Made by a program: the position numbers and the translations under genes. Source: Tissierellales bacterium (lineage in GTDB: Bacteria > Bacillota_A > Clostridia > Tissierellales > JASKZW01). From it: a stretch of 8,447 nt of DNA. Numbering within the stretch: the stretch's first letter is position 1; the number at the start of each line of letters is the position of its first letter. The notes under the pieces are model-generated. The model was given only the letters and a program-made list of their open reading frames with translations, was not told the DNA's origin and did no database searches. Of this stretch, positions 1 to 5,162 are shown piece by piece. The stretch covers positions 1-8,447 of the forward strand of contig JASKZW010000110.1 of assembly GCA_030147425.1 (NCBI GenBank). Direction: 5' to 3'.

Positions 1-1437
1 GTTAAGCACTGGAGTGAAGAGGTTTTAGAAAGAAGAAAAGAGTCAAACTCTATAGATAAAGAAAAAATAGAAGAAGATGTAAACAATTTAGAAGAAAAGC
101 AAGAAGAAGCAAGACAAGAGAAGGCAAGACAGGAGAAAGAGAAGCAAGAAAAAGCAAGGCAAGAGAAGGCAAGGCAAGAAAAGGCAAGACAAGAGAAGGA
201 AAGGCAAGAGAAGGCAAGGCAAGAAAAGGCAAGACAAGAAAAGGAAAGGCAAGAAAAGGAAAGGCAAGAGAAGGAAAGACAAGAAAAGGAAAGGCAAGAG
301 AAAGAAAGGCAAGAGAAAGAAAGACAAGAAAAGGAAAGGCAAGAAAGGGAAAGGCAAGAGAAGGAAAGACAAGAGAAAGAAAGACAAGAGAAAGAAAGAC
401 AAGAGAAAGAAAGGCAAGAGAAGGAAAGGCAAGAAAAGGAAAGACAGGAGAAAGAAAGACAAGAGAAAGAAAGACAAGAAAAGGAAAGACAGGAGAAAGA
501 AAAGAAAGAGAAGCCAAAGAAACGTAGTTTCTTTGATAAATTAGTTGATGGTCTAGATAAAACTAGAAGGGATATGACTAATAAATTAAATAGTGTTTTT
601 GCTTCCTTTACAAAGGTAGATGAAGAGCTGTTTGAAGATTTAGAGGAAATACTTGTAACAGCTGATGTAGGTGTAGAAACTACTATGAACATTATAGATG
701 CCTTAGAAGAGAAAGTTAAATTAAATAGGGTTACAGACCCAGAAGAAGTTAGAAAGATGCTACAGCTAGAAATAAAGGAAGCTATTTTAAGCAACGACTT
801 AAATAATGAACTAAATATAGAACCTTCTCCAGCTATTATTTTAGTTGTAGGTGTAAATGGAGTAGGTAAGACTACTACTATAGGAAAGCTTGCAAATAAT
901 TTAAGACAAGATGGTAAAAGTGTTTTAATAGCTGCAGGAGATACTTTTAGGGCAGCGGCTATAGAACAGTTAGAGGAGTGGGGAAATAGGGCTAATGTAG
1001 ATATAATATCCCATAGTGAAGGCTCAGATCCGGCTGCTGTTATATATGATGGTATTCAAGCAGCTAAGGCTAGGAAGTCAGATGTTTTAATTTGTGATAC
1101 AGCAGGAAGATTGCATAATAAAAAGAACTTAATGGATGAGTTAAATAAGATATTTAGGGTTACTGAAAGAGAGTATCCTGAAGCCAGCAAAGAAGTTTTA
1201 CTAGTTTTAGATGCTACAACAGGGCAGAATGCCCTATCCCAGGCCAAAACCTTTAAGGAAGTTACTAATATAACTGGGGTGGCTTTAACAAAGTTAGATG
1301 GTACAGCTAAGGGTGGAGTAGTTATACCTTTACAATCTGAATTAAATCTTCCAGTAAAATTAATAGGTATTGGTGAGGGAATTGATGACTTACATGAATT
1401 TGATCCAGATACTTTTGTAGATGCGCTTTTCAAATAA
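1..1437 (+). CDS. ftsY: Signal recognition particle receptor FtsY, 5'-truncated by the window, with long repeat-rich N-terminal extension
   Basis: FtsY is the membrane-associated SRP receptor GTPase that pairs with Ffh and hands ribosome-nascent chains to the Sec translocon. The frame is open from base 1, with no ATG, GTG or TTG codon before the ATG at 574, so the true start lies upstream; 478 residues are visible. Residues 1-33 are charged, 34-168 are 27 QEKER-like pentads, and 169-180 are a basic linker. An amphipathic stretch beginning SFFDKLVDGLDKTRR (about 179-193) resembles the lipid-binding helix at the start of the N domain. The G domain shows GVNGVGKT (284-291), DTFRAAA (about 314-320), DTAGR (366-370), TKLD (430-433) and GIGEGIDDL (456-464), and ends at the usual FtsY C-terminus. 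Starting at ATG 574 would cut the amphipathic helix, so I reject it as the main start. ylxM and ffh follow, a usual Firmicutes arrangement. FtsY is certain; the role of the extension is inferred. Confidence 0.97.
   Translation, partial: VKHWSEEVLERRKESNSIDKEKIEEDVNNLEEKQEEARQEKARQEKEKQEKARQEKARQEKARQEKERQEKARQEKARQEKERQEKERQEKERQEKERQEKERQEKERQEKERQERERQEKERQEKERQEKERQEKERQEKERQEKERQEKERQEKERQEKERQEKEKKEKPKKRSFFDKLVDGLDKTRRDMTNKLNSVFASFTKVDEELFEDLEEILVTADVGVETTMNIIDALEEKVKLNRVTDPEEVRKMLQLEIKEAILSNDLNNELNIEPSPAIILVVGVNGVGKTTTIGKLANNLRQDGKSVLIAAGDTFRAAAIEQLEEWGNRANVDIISHSEGSDPAAVIYDGIQAAKARKSDVLICDTAGRLHNKKNLMDELNKIFRVTEREYPEASKEVLLVLDATTGQNALSQAKTFKEVTNITGVALTKLDGTAKGGVVIPLQSELNLPVKLIGIGEGIDDLHEFDPDTFVDALFK
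100..504 (+). repeat. 27 tandem 15-bp units encoding QE-K-(A/E)-R pentapeptides inside ftsY
   Basis: The in-frame 15-bp repeat has consensus CAAGARAARGMAAGR and translates as QEKAR or QEKER. There are exactly 27 consecutive units without a frame break. Exceptions are QEEAR (100), QEKEK (130 and 490) and QERER (340). KAR-type units are confined to the first third (100-234); from 235 on nearly all are KER. Units differ mainly at synonymous third positions (gaa/gag, aaa/aag, aga/agg). E at unit position 4 is four residues before K of the next unit, K is four before E, R is four before E, and E at position 2 is three before R, so a continuous salt-bridge network is possible on a helix. There is no hydrophobic stripe, which argues against a coiled coil. 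A single alpha helix of about 135 residues (around 20 nm at 1.5 angstrom per residue) is my inference. Confidence 0.95.
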
Positions 1438-1439
1438 TA

Positions 1440-1468
1440 TTGACAAAAAAATTTATTTATATTAAAAT
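1440..1468 (+). promoter_or_regulatory. Sigma-A-like promoter P1 upstream of ylxM-ffh
   Basis: TTGACA (1440-1445), a 17-base spacer, then TAAAAT (1463-1468). The -35 is a perfect match and the -10 has one mismatch to TATAAT. It begins three bases after the ftsY stop codon. Transcription would start near 1475, inside the left arm of the inverted repeat at 1471-1499. The surrounding DNA is very AT-rich, which raises the chance of -10 look-alikes, but the perfect -35 at ideal spacing makes it credible. Confidence 0.6.
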
Positions 1469-1470
1469 AA

Positions 1471-1499
1471 ACACTGTCAAGGTTTTACCTTGACAGTGT
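1471..1499. promoter_or_regulatory. Perfect 13-bp inverted repeat between ftsY and ylxM
   Basis: ACACTGTCAAGGT (1471-1483) pairs perfectly with ACCTTGACAGTGT (1487-1499) around a TTT loop. On the + strand it is followed by AAATAGATGG with no U tract, so it is not a standard intrinsic terminator for ftsY. On the - strand it is followed by a T-rich but interrupted tract, and no - strand gene is there to terminate. The right arm contains the -35 TTGACA of P2, and the left arm begins right after the P1 -10 box. It could be an operator, an RNA hairpin in read-through transcripts, or a weak attenuator. The structure is seen directly; its role is inference. Confidence 0.75.
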
Positions 1500-1518
1500 A
1501 AATAGATGGTGATATAAT
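1490..1518 (+). promoter_or_regulatory. Full-consensus extended -10 sigma-A promoter P2 overlapping the ylxM start codon
   Basis: TTGACA (1490-1495), exactly 17 bases, then TATAAT (1513-1518), with TG at 1510-1511 giving an extended -10. All twelve core positions match consensus. The last two bases of the -10 are the first two bases of the ylxM ATG (1517-1519), so a transcript would start near 1525, inside ylxM, and would carry ffh but not the annotated ylxM start. A GTG at 1529 could in principle serve as a shortened ylxM start, but its ribosome binding site is poor. Whether P2 is active is not shown by the sequence. Confidence 0.6.
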
Positions 1519-1885
1519 GGAAAACATTGTGAGAATAGGAATACTTTTTGATTTTTACGGAAAGTTATTAAGTGATAGGCAATATGATGCTATTGAACTT
1601 TACTATATACATGATTTATCCCTATCTGAAATTGGGGAAGAATTAGATATAAGTAGACAGTCGGTTTATGAAACCCTAAAAAGAGGGGAAGAAAAATTAA
1701 TAGATTATGAGGAAAATTTAAGACTAGTAAGGAAGGATCGTAGAAGAACTGAAAGATTGAGGGATGTATATAGTTTGGCTTCAGAAATAGAAAATGAAAG
1801 TAAAAATGAAAGTATTAAAGAAAAAGCAATGGAAATAAGACGAATAATTGATAAAAATTTAAAAGATAGCCAGGAGGTTGGATAA
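1517..1885 (+). CDS. ylxM: YlxM family helix-turn-helix protein, SRP-associated
   Basis: YlxM is a small protein (here 122 residues) encoded next to ffh in most Firmicutes; in streptococci it is reported to bind SRP components and modulate SRP GTPase activity. The N-terminal FDFYGKLLSDRQ block and LYYIHDLSLSEIGEEL (about 29-44) match the family. Residues about 33-60 form a sigma-70 region 4-like helix-turn-helix ending in SRQSVYETLKRGEEKL. Residues about 62-115 are charged and predicted helical. The ATG has GGTGAT (1508-1513) three bases upstream; this matches the 3' part of the extended Shine-Dalgarno sequence, so the short spacing is acceptable. The stop is one base before the ffh ATG, and the ffh ribosome binding site lies within ylxM, so translation is probably coupled. 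The start codon overlaps the P2 -10 box. Confidence 0.93.
   Translation: MENIVRIGILFDFYGKLLSDRQYDAIELYYIHDLSLSEIGEELDISRQSVYETLKRGEEKLIDYEENLRLVRKDRRRTERLRDVYSLASEIENESKNESIKEKAMEIRRIIDKNLKDSQEVG
1872..1877 (+). promoter_or_regulatory. Ribosome binding site that fixes the ffh start
   Basis: AGGAGG lies nine bases before ATG 1887 and directly touches the TTG at 1878. A start at TTG 1878 would leave no spacer and would overlap the ylxM stop, so ATG 1887 is the better start. Confidence 0.85.
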
Positions 1886-1886
1886 T

Positions 1887-3227
1887 ATGGTATTTGAAAG
1901 TTTATCAGAAAAACTACAAAATGCACTTGGAGAACTAACTGGTAAGGGTAAGGTTTCCGAAAAAGATGTAGATTCTGCTATGAGGGAAGTAAGGCTAGCC
2001 TTACTAGAGGCAGATGTTAACTTTAAGGTAGTAAAGTCTTTTACAAAAACAGTAAAGGAAAGAGCTGTAGGTTCTGAAGTTATGGAAAGTTTAACTCCTG
2101 GTCAGCAAGTTATAAAAATTGTAAAAGAAGAATTGACCAAGTTGATGGGGGAAAGTCAGGCAAAAATTGACTATTCATCTAAACCGCCAACTGTAATACT
2201 TATGTGTGGTTTACAAGGGGCAGGTAAAACAACTACTACAGGAAAACTTGCTTATAATATGCTAAAGGAAAATAAAAAACCTTTATTAGTAGCTTGTGAT
2301 ATATACAGACCAGCAGCTATAAAGCAATTACAAGTTGTTGGGGAAAAGGCAGGAGTTCCAGTATTTACAATGGGAGACAAGCATGATCCAGTAGATATTT
2401 CAAAGGCTGCTTTAGAGCATGCAAAGAAAAATGGAAATGATGTAGTTATAATAGATACAGCAGGTAGACTTCATATAGATGATACTTTAATGGATGAGCT
2501 AGGAAATATAAAGGAAGCAGTTAATCCAGATGAAATACTATTAGTAGTAGATTCGATGACAGGGCAGGATGCTGTCAATGTAGCAGATTCCTTTAATGAA
2601 AAGTTAGAAATCTCAGGAATAGTATTAACCAAATTAGATGGGGATGCAAGAGGTGGAGCGGCCCTGTCAATGAGATCAGTTACAGATAAACCTATCAAAT
2701 TTGTAGGTATGGGAGAAAAGCTTGATGAGTTAAAGCCTTTTCATCCAGACAGGATGGCTTCAAGAATTTTAGGAATGGGAGATGTTCTTTCCCTTATAGA
2801 AAAAGCTGAGGCAGCTATAGACGAGAAAAAGGCTTTAGAATTAGAGCAAAAGTTAAGGAGTCAGCAGTTTACTTTAGATGACTTTTTAGACCAGATAGAA
2901 GAGATGAAAAACCTAGGACCTTTAGATGAATTATTAGCAATGGTTCCAGGGGTTAATAATAAAATGTTAAAAAACTTAAATTTTGATGAAAAAGAAATTG
3001 TCAGAATTCAAGCAATAATACAATCTATGACTATGGAAGAAAGGGAAAAACCTAATGTAATAAATAGTAGTCGTAGAAAGAGAATTGCTCAAGGAAGCGG
3101 TACATCCGTATCAGATGTAAATAGATTACTTAAGCAATTCAGAGAAACTCAAAAGATGATGAAGAAGTTTAACAATATTGAAAAAACAATGAAGAAAAGA
3201 GGAGGATTTAATTTCCCCTTTTTCTAA
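1887..3227 (+). CDS. ffh: Signal recognition particle protein Ffh (SRP54)
   Basis: Ffh is the SRP subunit that binds signal peptides emerging from the ribosome, carries SRP RNA, and forms the twin GTPase complex with FtsY. The product has 446 residues, normal for the family. N domain about 1-90 with SAMREVRLALLEADVN; G domain with GLQGAGKTTTTGKLA (108-122), DIYRPAA (138-144), DTAGRLHID (190-198), TKLDGDARGG (248-257) and GMGEKLDEL (274-282). The M domain starts near 320: methionine-rich hydrophobic helices for the signal peptide, then SRRKRIAQGSGTSVSDVNRL (395-414), the SRP RNA-binding helix-turn-helix. The C-tail KKRGGFNFPFF is short. The start at ATG 1887 follows from the AGGAGG at 1872-1877. 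It sits one base after ylxM and 31 bases before rpsP. No SRP RNA gene is visible in the window. I see no missing active-site residue. Confidence 0.98.
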   Translation: MVFESLSEKLQNALGELTGKGKVSEKDVDSAMREVRLALLEADVNFKVVKSFTKTVKERAVGSEVMESLTPGQQVIKIVKEELTKLMGESQAKIDYSSKPPTVILMCGLQGAGKTTTTGKLAYNMLKENKKPLLVACDIYRPAAIKQLQVVGEKAGVPVFTMGDKHDPVDISKAALEHAKKNGNDVVIIDTAGRLHIDDTLMDELGNIKEAVNPDEILLVVDSMTGQDAVNVADSFNEKLEISGIVLTKLDGDARGGAALSMRSVTDKPIKFVGMGEKLDELKPFHPDRMASRILGMGDVLSLIEKAEAAIDEKKALELEQKLRSQQFTLDDFLDQIEEMKNLGPLDELLAMVPGVNNKMLKNLNFDEKEIVRIQAIIQSMTMEEREKPNVINSSRRKRIAQGSGTSVSDVNRLLKQFRETQKMMKKFNNIEKTMKKRGGFNFPFF

Positions 3228-3258
3228 ATAAATAATAAAAATTATAGGAGGTGGAAAA

Positions 3259-3513
3259 ATGGCTGTTAAAATAAGACTAAAAAGAATGGGTTCAAACAAG
3301 AATCCTTTTTATAGATTAGTTGTAGCAGACTCTAGAGCTCCAAGAAACGGAAGATTTATAGAGGAAATAGGTTACTATAACCCAACAACTGAACCTGTAA
3401 CAATAAAAATAGATGACGAAAGCGCTAGAAAATGGTTAGGCGAAGGAGCTAAACCTACAGCAACAGTAGATAGACTTTTTAGAGAAAACAATGTATACGA
3501 ATCTTCAAAATAA
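3259..3513 (+). CDS. rpsP: 30S ribosomal protein S16
   Basis: S16 is an 84-residue protein of the body of the small subunit, needed for efficient 30S assembly. The sequence begins [20 protein letters not shown], followed by [22 protein letters not shown], the family signature, and a C-terminal TVDRLFREN segment. Length is normal. A very strong ribosome binding site, AGGAGGTGG (3246-3254), sits four bases before the ATG. The gene is 31 bases after ffh and about 40 before khpA, with no terminator or clear promoter in either gap, so it is probably transcribed with ffh. The next protein involved in 30S maturation, RimM, lies two genes downstream. Confidence 0.98.
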   Translation: MAVKIRLKRMGSNKNPFYRLVVADSRAPRNGRFIEEIGYYNPTTEPVTIKIDDESARKWLGEGAKPTATVDRLFRENNVYESSK

Positions 3514-3552
3514 TAGCAATCTAATATTTGTATATCTAGGAGGTGCTATTTA

Positions 3553-3783
3553 ATGAAAGAACTAGTTGAAACAATAGCAAAAGCACTAGTAGATAATCCT
3601 GAAGAAGTAGATGTTAAAGAAATTGAAGGAACTCAGTCTGTTATAATAGAATTAAGAGTTGCTGAGGAAGATATGGGTAAGGTTATAGGAAAACAAGGAA
3701 GGATAGCTAAAGCTATTAGGACAGTTGTAAAAGCTGCAGCTATCAAAGAAAATAAAAGAGTAGTAGTAGAGATACTACAATAG
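3553..3783 (+). CDS. khpA: KH domain RNA-binding protein KhpA (YlqC)
   Basis: This 76-residue protein is a single KH domain. KhpA binds RNA, usually as a partner of KhpB (Jag/EloR), and in streptococci the pair affects cell elongation and division. The KH GxxG loop is GKQG (46-49) inside DMGKVIGKQGRIAKAIRTVV, preceded by the beta strands SVIIELRV. The N-terminal MKELVETIAKALVDNPEEVD is typical. The ribosome binding site AGGAGGTG (3538-3545) is seven bases before the ATG. B. subtilis has a further gene, ylqD, between khpA and rimM; it is absent here and a hairpin sits in that place instead. The gene lies between rpsP and rimM, as in most Firmicutes. Confidence 0.96.
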   Translation: MKELVETIAKALVDNPEEVDVKEIEGTQSVIIELRVAEEDMGKVIGKQGRIAKAIRTVVKAAAIKENKRVVVEILQ

Positions 3784-3811
3784 TAAAAGGGTTAGGTATC
3801 TAACCCTTTTA
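3784..3811 (+). terminator. Hairpin with short U tail after khpA, possible partial terminator
   Basis: A 12-bp perfect stem (3784-3795 with 3800-3811; core AAAGGGTTAG / CTAACCCTTT) closes a GTAT loop starting one base after the khpA stop. The run of four T's at the end of the right arm is followed by AAAATATATA, so the U tract is short and also part of the stem. This fits weak termination or a bidirectional signal, or a 3'-end protecting hairpin, more than a complete stop. I see no convincing promoter between it and rimM, so read-through is needed unless a promoter was missed. Confidence 0.6.
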
Positions 3812-3825
3812 AAATATATAAAAAT

Positions 3826-3831
3826 GGTGAT
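3826..3831 (+). promoter_or_regulatory. Ribosome binding site that favours ATG 3836 for rimM
   Basis: GGTGAT lies four bases before ATG 3836. The upstream in-frame ATG at 3824 overlaps this motif region and is preceded only by A/T-rich sequence, so it has no binding site. The same GGTGAT type precedes ylxM. Confidence 0.7.
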
Positions 3832-3835
3832 TAGG

Positions 3836-4333
3836 ATGGAAATTAGGATAGGATTAATAATAAATACTCATGGCATTAAAGGTGAACTAAAGCTTAATGC
3901 CTTAACAGATGATTTAGAGCGTTTTAAAGACTTAGATTATGTTTATTTAGAAAAAACTGGGAAAAAACACCAGGTTTTAGGTGTTAAATATATAAAGGAC
4001 AATCCAATACTAAAACTTGAGGGGATAGACAGCATTGATCAAGCAGAATTATATAAAAATACATATTTAGCTATAGACAAGGAGCAGTTAGTTGATTTAC
4101 CTGATGGGGCCTATTTTATATTTGATCTTATAGATTGCAAGGTCTATGATTTAAATGATAACTATATAGGTGTAGTTAAGGATGTGTTAACTTATGCTGC
4201 TAATGATGTTTACCTTATAAAAACAGAGAGTAAAAAAGAAGTAATGATTCCGGCTATAAAGGAATTTGTAAAAGATATAGATATAGATAATAAAGTTATA
4301 AAAATAGATCCAATTGAAGGTATGATAGAATGA
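3836..4333 (+). CDS. rimM: Ribosome maturation factor RimM
   Basis: RimM helps mature the head of the 30S subunit by binding S19 and acting in 16S rRNA processing. From ATG 3836 the product has 165 residues and starts MEIRIGLIINTHGIKGELKL, the canonical RimM N-terminal barrel opening. The second half contains GAYFIFDLIDCKVYD, then DVLTYAANDVYLIK and EVMIPAIKEFVKDIDIDN, the PRC-barrel domain. An in-frame ATG at 3824 would add four residues (MVIR) but lacks a ribosome binding site. The stop codon overlaps the trmD start as ATGA (4330-4333), implying translational coupling; rimM-trmD is one of the most stable gene pairs in bacteria. The upstream hairpin may lower expression relative to khpA. Confidence 0.95.
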   Translation: MEIRIGLIINTHGIKGELKLNALTDDLERFKDLDYVYLEKTGKKHQVLGVKYIKDNPILKLEGIDSIDQAELYKNTYLAIDKEQLVDLPDGAYFIFDLIDCKVYDLNDNYIGVVKDVLTYAANDVYLIKTESKKEVMIPAIKEFVKDIDIDNKVIKIDPIEGMIE

Positions 4334-5061
4334 AAATAGATGTATTAACCTTATTTCCTGATATTTTTAATAGTTTTAAGGAATTTAGCATAGTAGGAAG
4401 AGCTATTGATAATAGTGTATTTGCCTTAAATACTATAAATATAAGGGATTTTTCAGAGAATAAGCATAAAAAGGTAGATGACTATCCTTTTGGAGGTGGA
4501 CCCGGTATGCTTATGACTCCCCAACCTATTTATGACAGCATAAAGTCAGTTAAAGAAGATAAAAGCAAGGTTATTTATATGACTCCAACTGGTCGTAAGC
4601 TTAATCAGGAGATAGCCAAGTCCTATTCTAAGGAAGACCATTTAATAATACTTTGTGGTCACTATGAAGGAATTGATAATAGGATAGTAGAAAACTATGT
4701 AGATGATCAGATTTCTATAGGTGACTATGTTTTAACTGGTGGGGAACTAGCAGCTATGGTATTTATAGAAACAGTTATAAGACTTTTACCAGGCACCCTA
4801 TCATCAAGGGAGTCTTTTGTAGATGAATCCCATTTTAAGGGCTTACTAGAGCATCCTCAATATACTAGGCCAAGGGAATTTAAAGGTCATAGTGTACCAG
4901 AAGTTCTTTTATCAGGCAACCATGCAAAAATTGAGGAGTGGAAGCTTTATGAATCCTTGAAATTAACTTATAAAAATAGGCCAGATTTACTAAAAAACTA
5001 TAAATTAAATAAAAAAGAAAAAGAATATTTAAATATGATAAAAAAGGATCTTAAGAGTTGA
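4330..5061 (+). CDS. trmD: tRNA (guanine-N1-)-methyltransferase TrmD
   Basis: TrmD is an S-adenosylmethionine-dependent SPOUT-class enzyme that makes m1G37 in tRNAs reading CNN-type codons and so prevents +1 frameshifting. The product has 243 residues, normal. Visible blocks: MKIDVLTLFPDIF at the start, DYPFGGGPGMLMTPQP (51-66), YMTPTGRK (83-90), LCGHYEGIDNR (108-118) and ISIGDYVLTGGELAAM (128-143), which form the trefoil knot and SAM pocket, then EHPQYTRPREFKG and LLSGNHAKIEEW. The residue aligning with the E. coli general base Asp169 appears to be Glu166, next to Asp165 (order DE rather than ED); the partner Arg154 is present as Arg151. This alignment was done by eye. The start overlaps the rimM stop; GAAGG at 4316-4320 is a modest ribosome binding site. 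The stop codon lies inside the -35 box of the rplS promoter. Confidence 0.97.
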   Translation: MKIDVLTLFPDIFNSFKEFSIVGRAIDNSVFALNTINIRDFSENKHKKVDDYPFGGGPGMLMTPQPIYDSIKSVKEDKSKVIYMTPTGRKLNQEIAKSYSKEDHLIILCGHYEGIDNRIVENYVDDQISIGDYVLTGGELAAMVFIETVIRLLPGTLSSRESFVDESHFKGLLEHPQYTRPREFKGHSVPEVLLSGNHAKIEEWKLYESLKLTYKNRPDLLKNYKLNKKEKEYLNMIKKDLKS

Positions 5062-5086
5062 AAAATCTAATATTCTGTGATATTAT
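5058..5086 (+). promoter_or_regulatory. Sigma-A-like promoter for rplS overlapping the trmD stop codon
   Basis: TTGAAA (5058-5063), 17 bases, then TATTAT (5081-5086), with TG at 5078-5079 as an extended -10. Transcription would start near 5093, just before the conserved leader structure. The -35 includes the trmD TGA stop (5059-5061). Its position directly upstream of an L19-type leader supports it. Confidence 0.65.
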
Positions 5087-5097
5087 TTTAAAGGTAT

Positions 5098-5156
5098 GGA
5101 ATACGGATGTTCCTCTGTTATTTAATATTAAGAACATCTAGTGAGAAGGGAGGTTT
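5098..5156 (+). ncRNA. Ribosomal protein L19 leader (cis-regulatory 5' UTR of rplS)
   Basis: Between trmD and rplS is a structured leader resembling the known L19 leader of low-GC Gram-positive bacteria. The main stem pairs GGATGTTC (5105-5112) with GAACATCT (5132-5139; the closing pair is G-U). A 5'-side bulge holds CTCTG, and a weak upper stem TTA/TAA caps it. AGTGAGAAGGGAGG follows, ending in the ribosome binding site. In such leaders excess L19 is thought to bind and repress its own synthesis. The family match is from memory of the conserved sequence; a covariance-model search would settle it. The boundaries are approximate. Confidence 0.75.
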
Positions 5157-5162
5157 TGAACA

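Noticed and set aside
100..504. CRISPR array or DNA-binding repeat array
   Set aside because: Units are 15 bp with no spacers, stay in frame, and vary mostly at third codon positions, so they are coding repeats.
50..517. Long - strand open frames rich in Leu, Phe, Ser and Pro that look like hydrophobic repeat proteins
   Set aside because: They are the antisense reading of the ftsY pentapeptide array; a stop-free reverse frame is a by-product of the 15-bp repeat. There is no ribosome binding site or promoter for them.
1056..1433. - strand open frame inside ftsY
   Set aside because: Shadow of the conserved GTPase coding strand, with no recognisable protein family and no ribosome binding site.
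574..1437. ftsY starting at ATG 574
   Set aside because: The frame continues open to base 1, with the amphipathic N-terminal helix and repeat arm in frame upstream; the ATG has a poor site spacing and cuts the helix.
1878..1886. TTG start for ffh adding three residues
   Set aside because: AGGAGG touches this TTG with no spacer, while ATG 1887 is at a normal distance and gives the usual Ffh N-terminus.
3787..3815. Possible promoter before rimM using TAAAAT at 3810-3815
   Set aside because: No acceptable -35 at 16-18 bases upstream (AAGGGT at 17), and the AT-rich tract makes chance -10 boxes likely.
3824..3835. ATG 3824 as rimM start
   Set aside because: No ribosome binding site upstream; GGTGAT is correctly placed only for ATG 3836.
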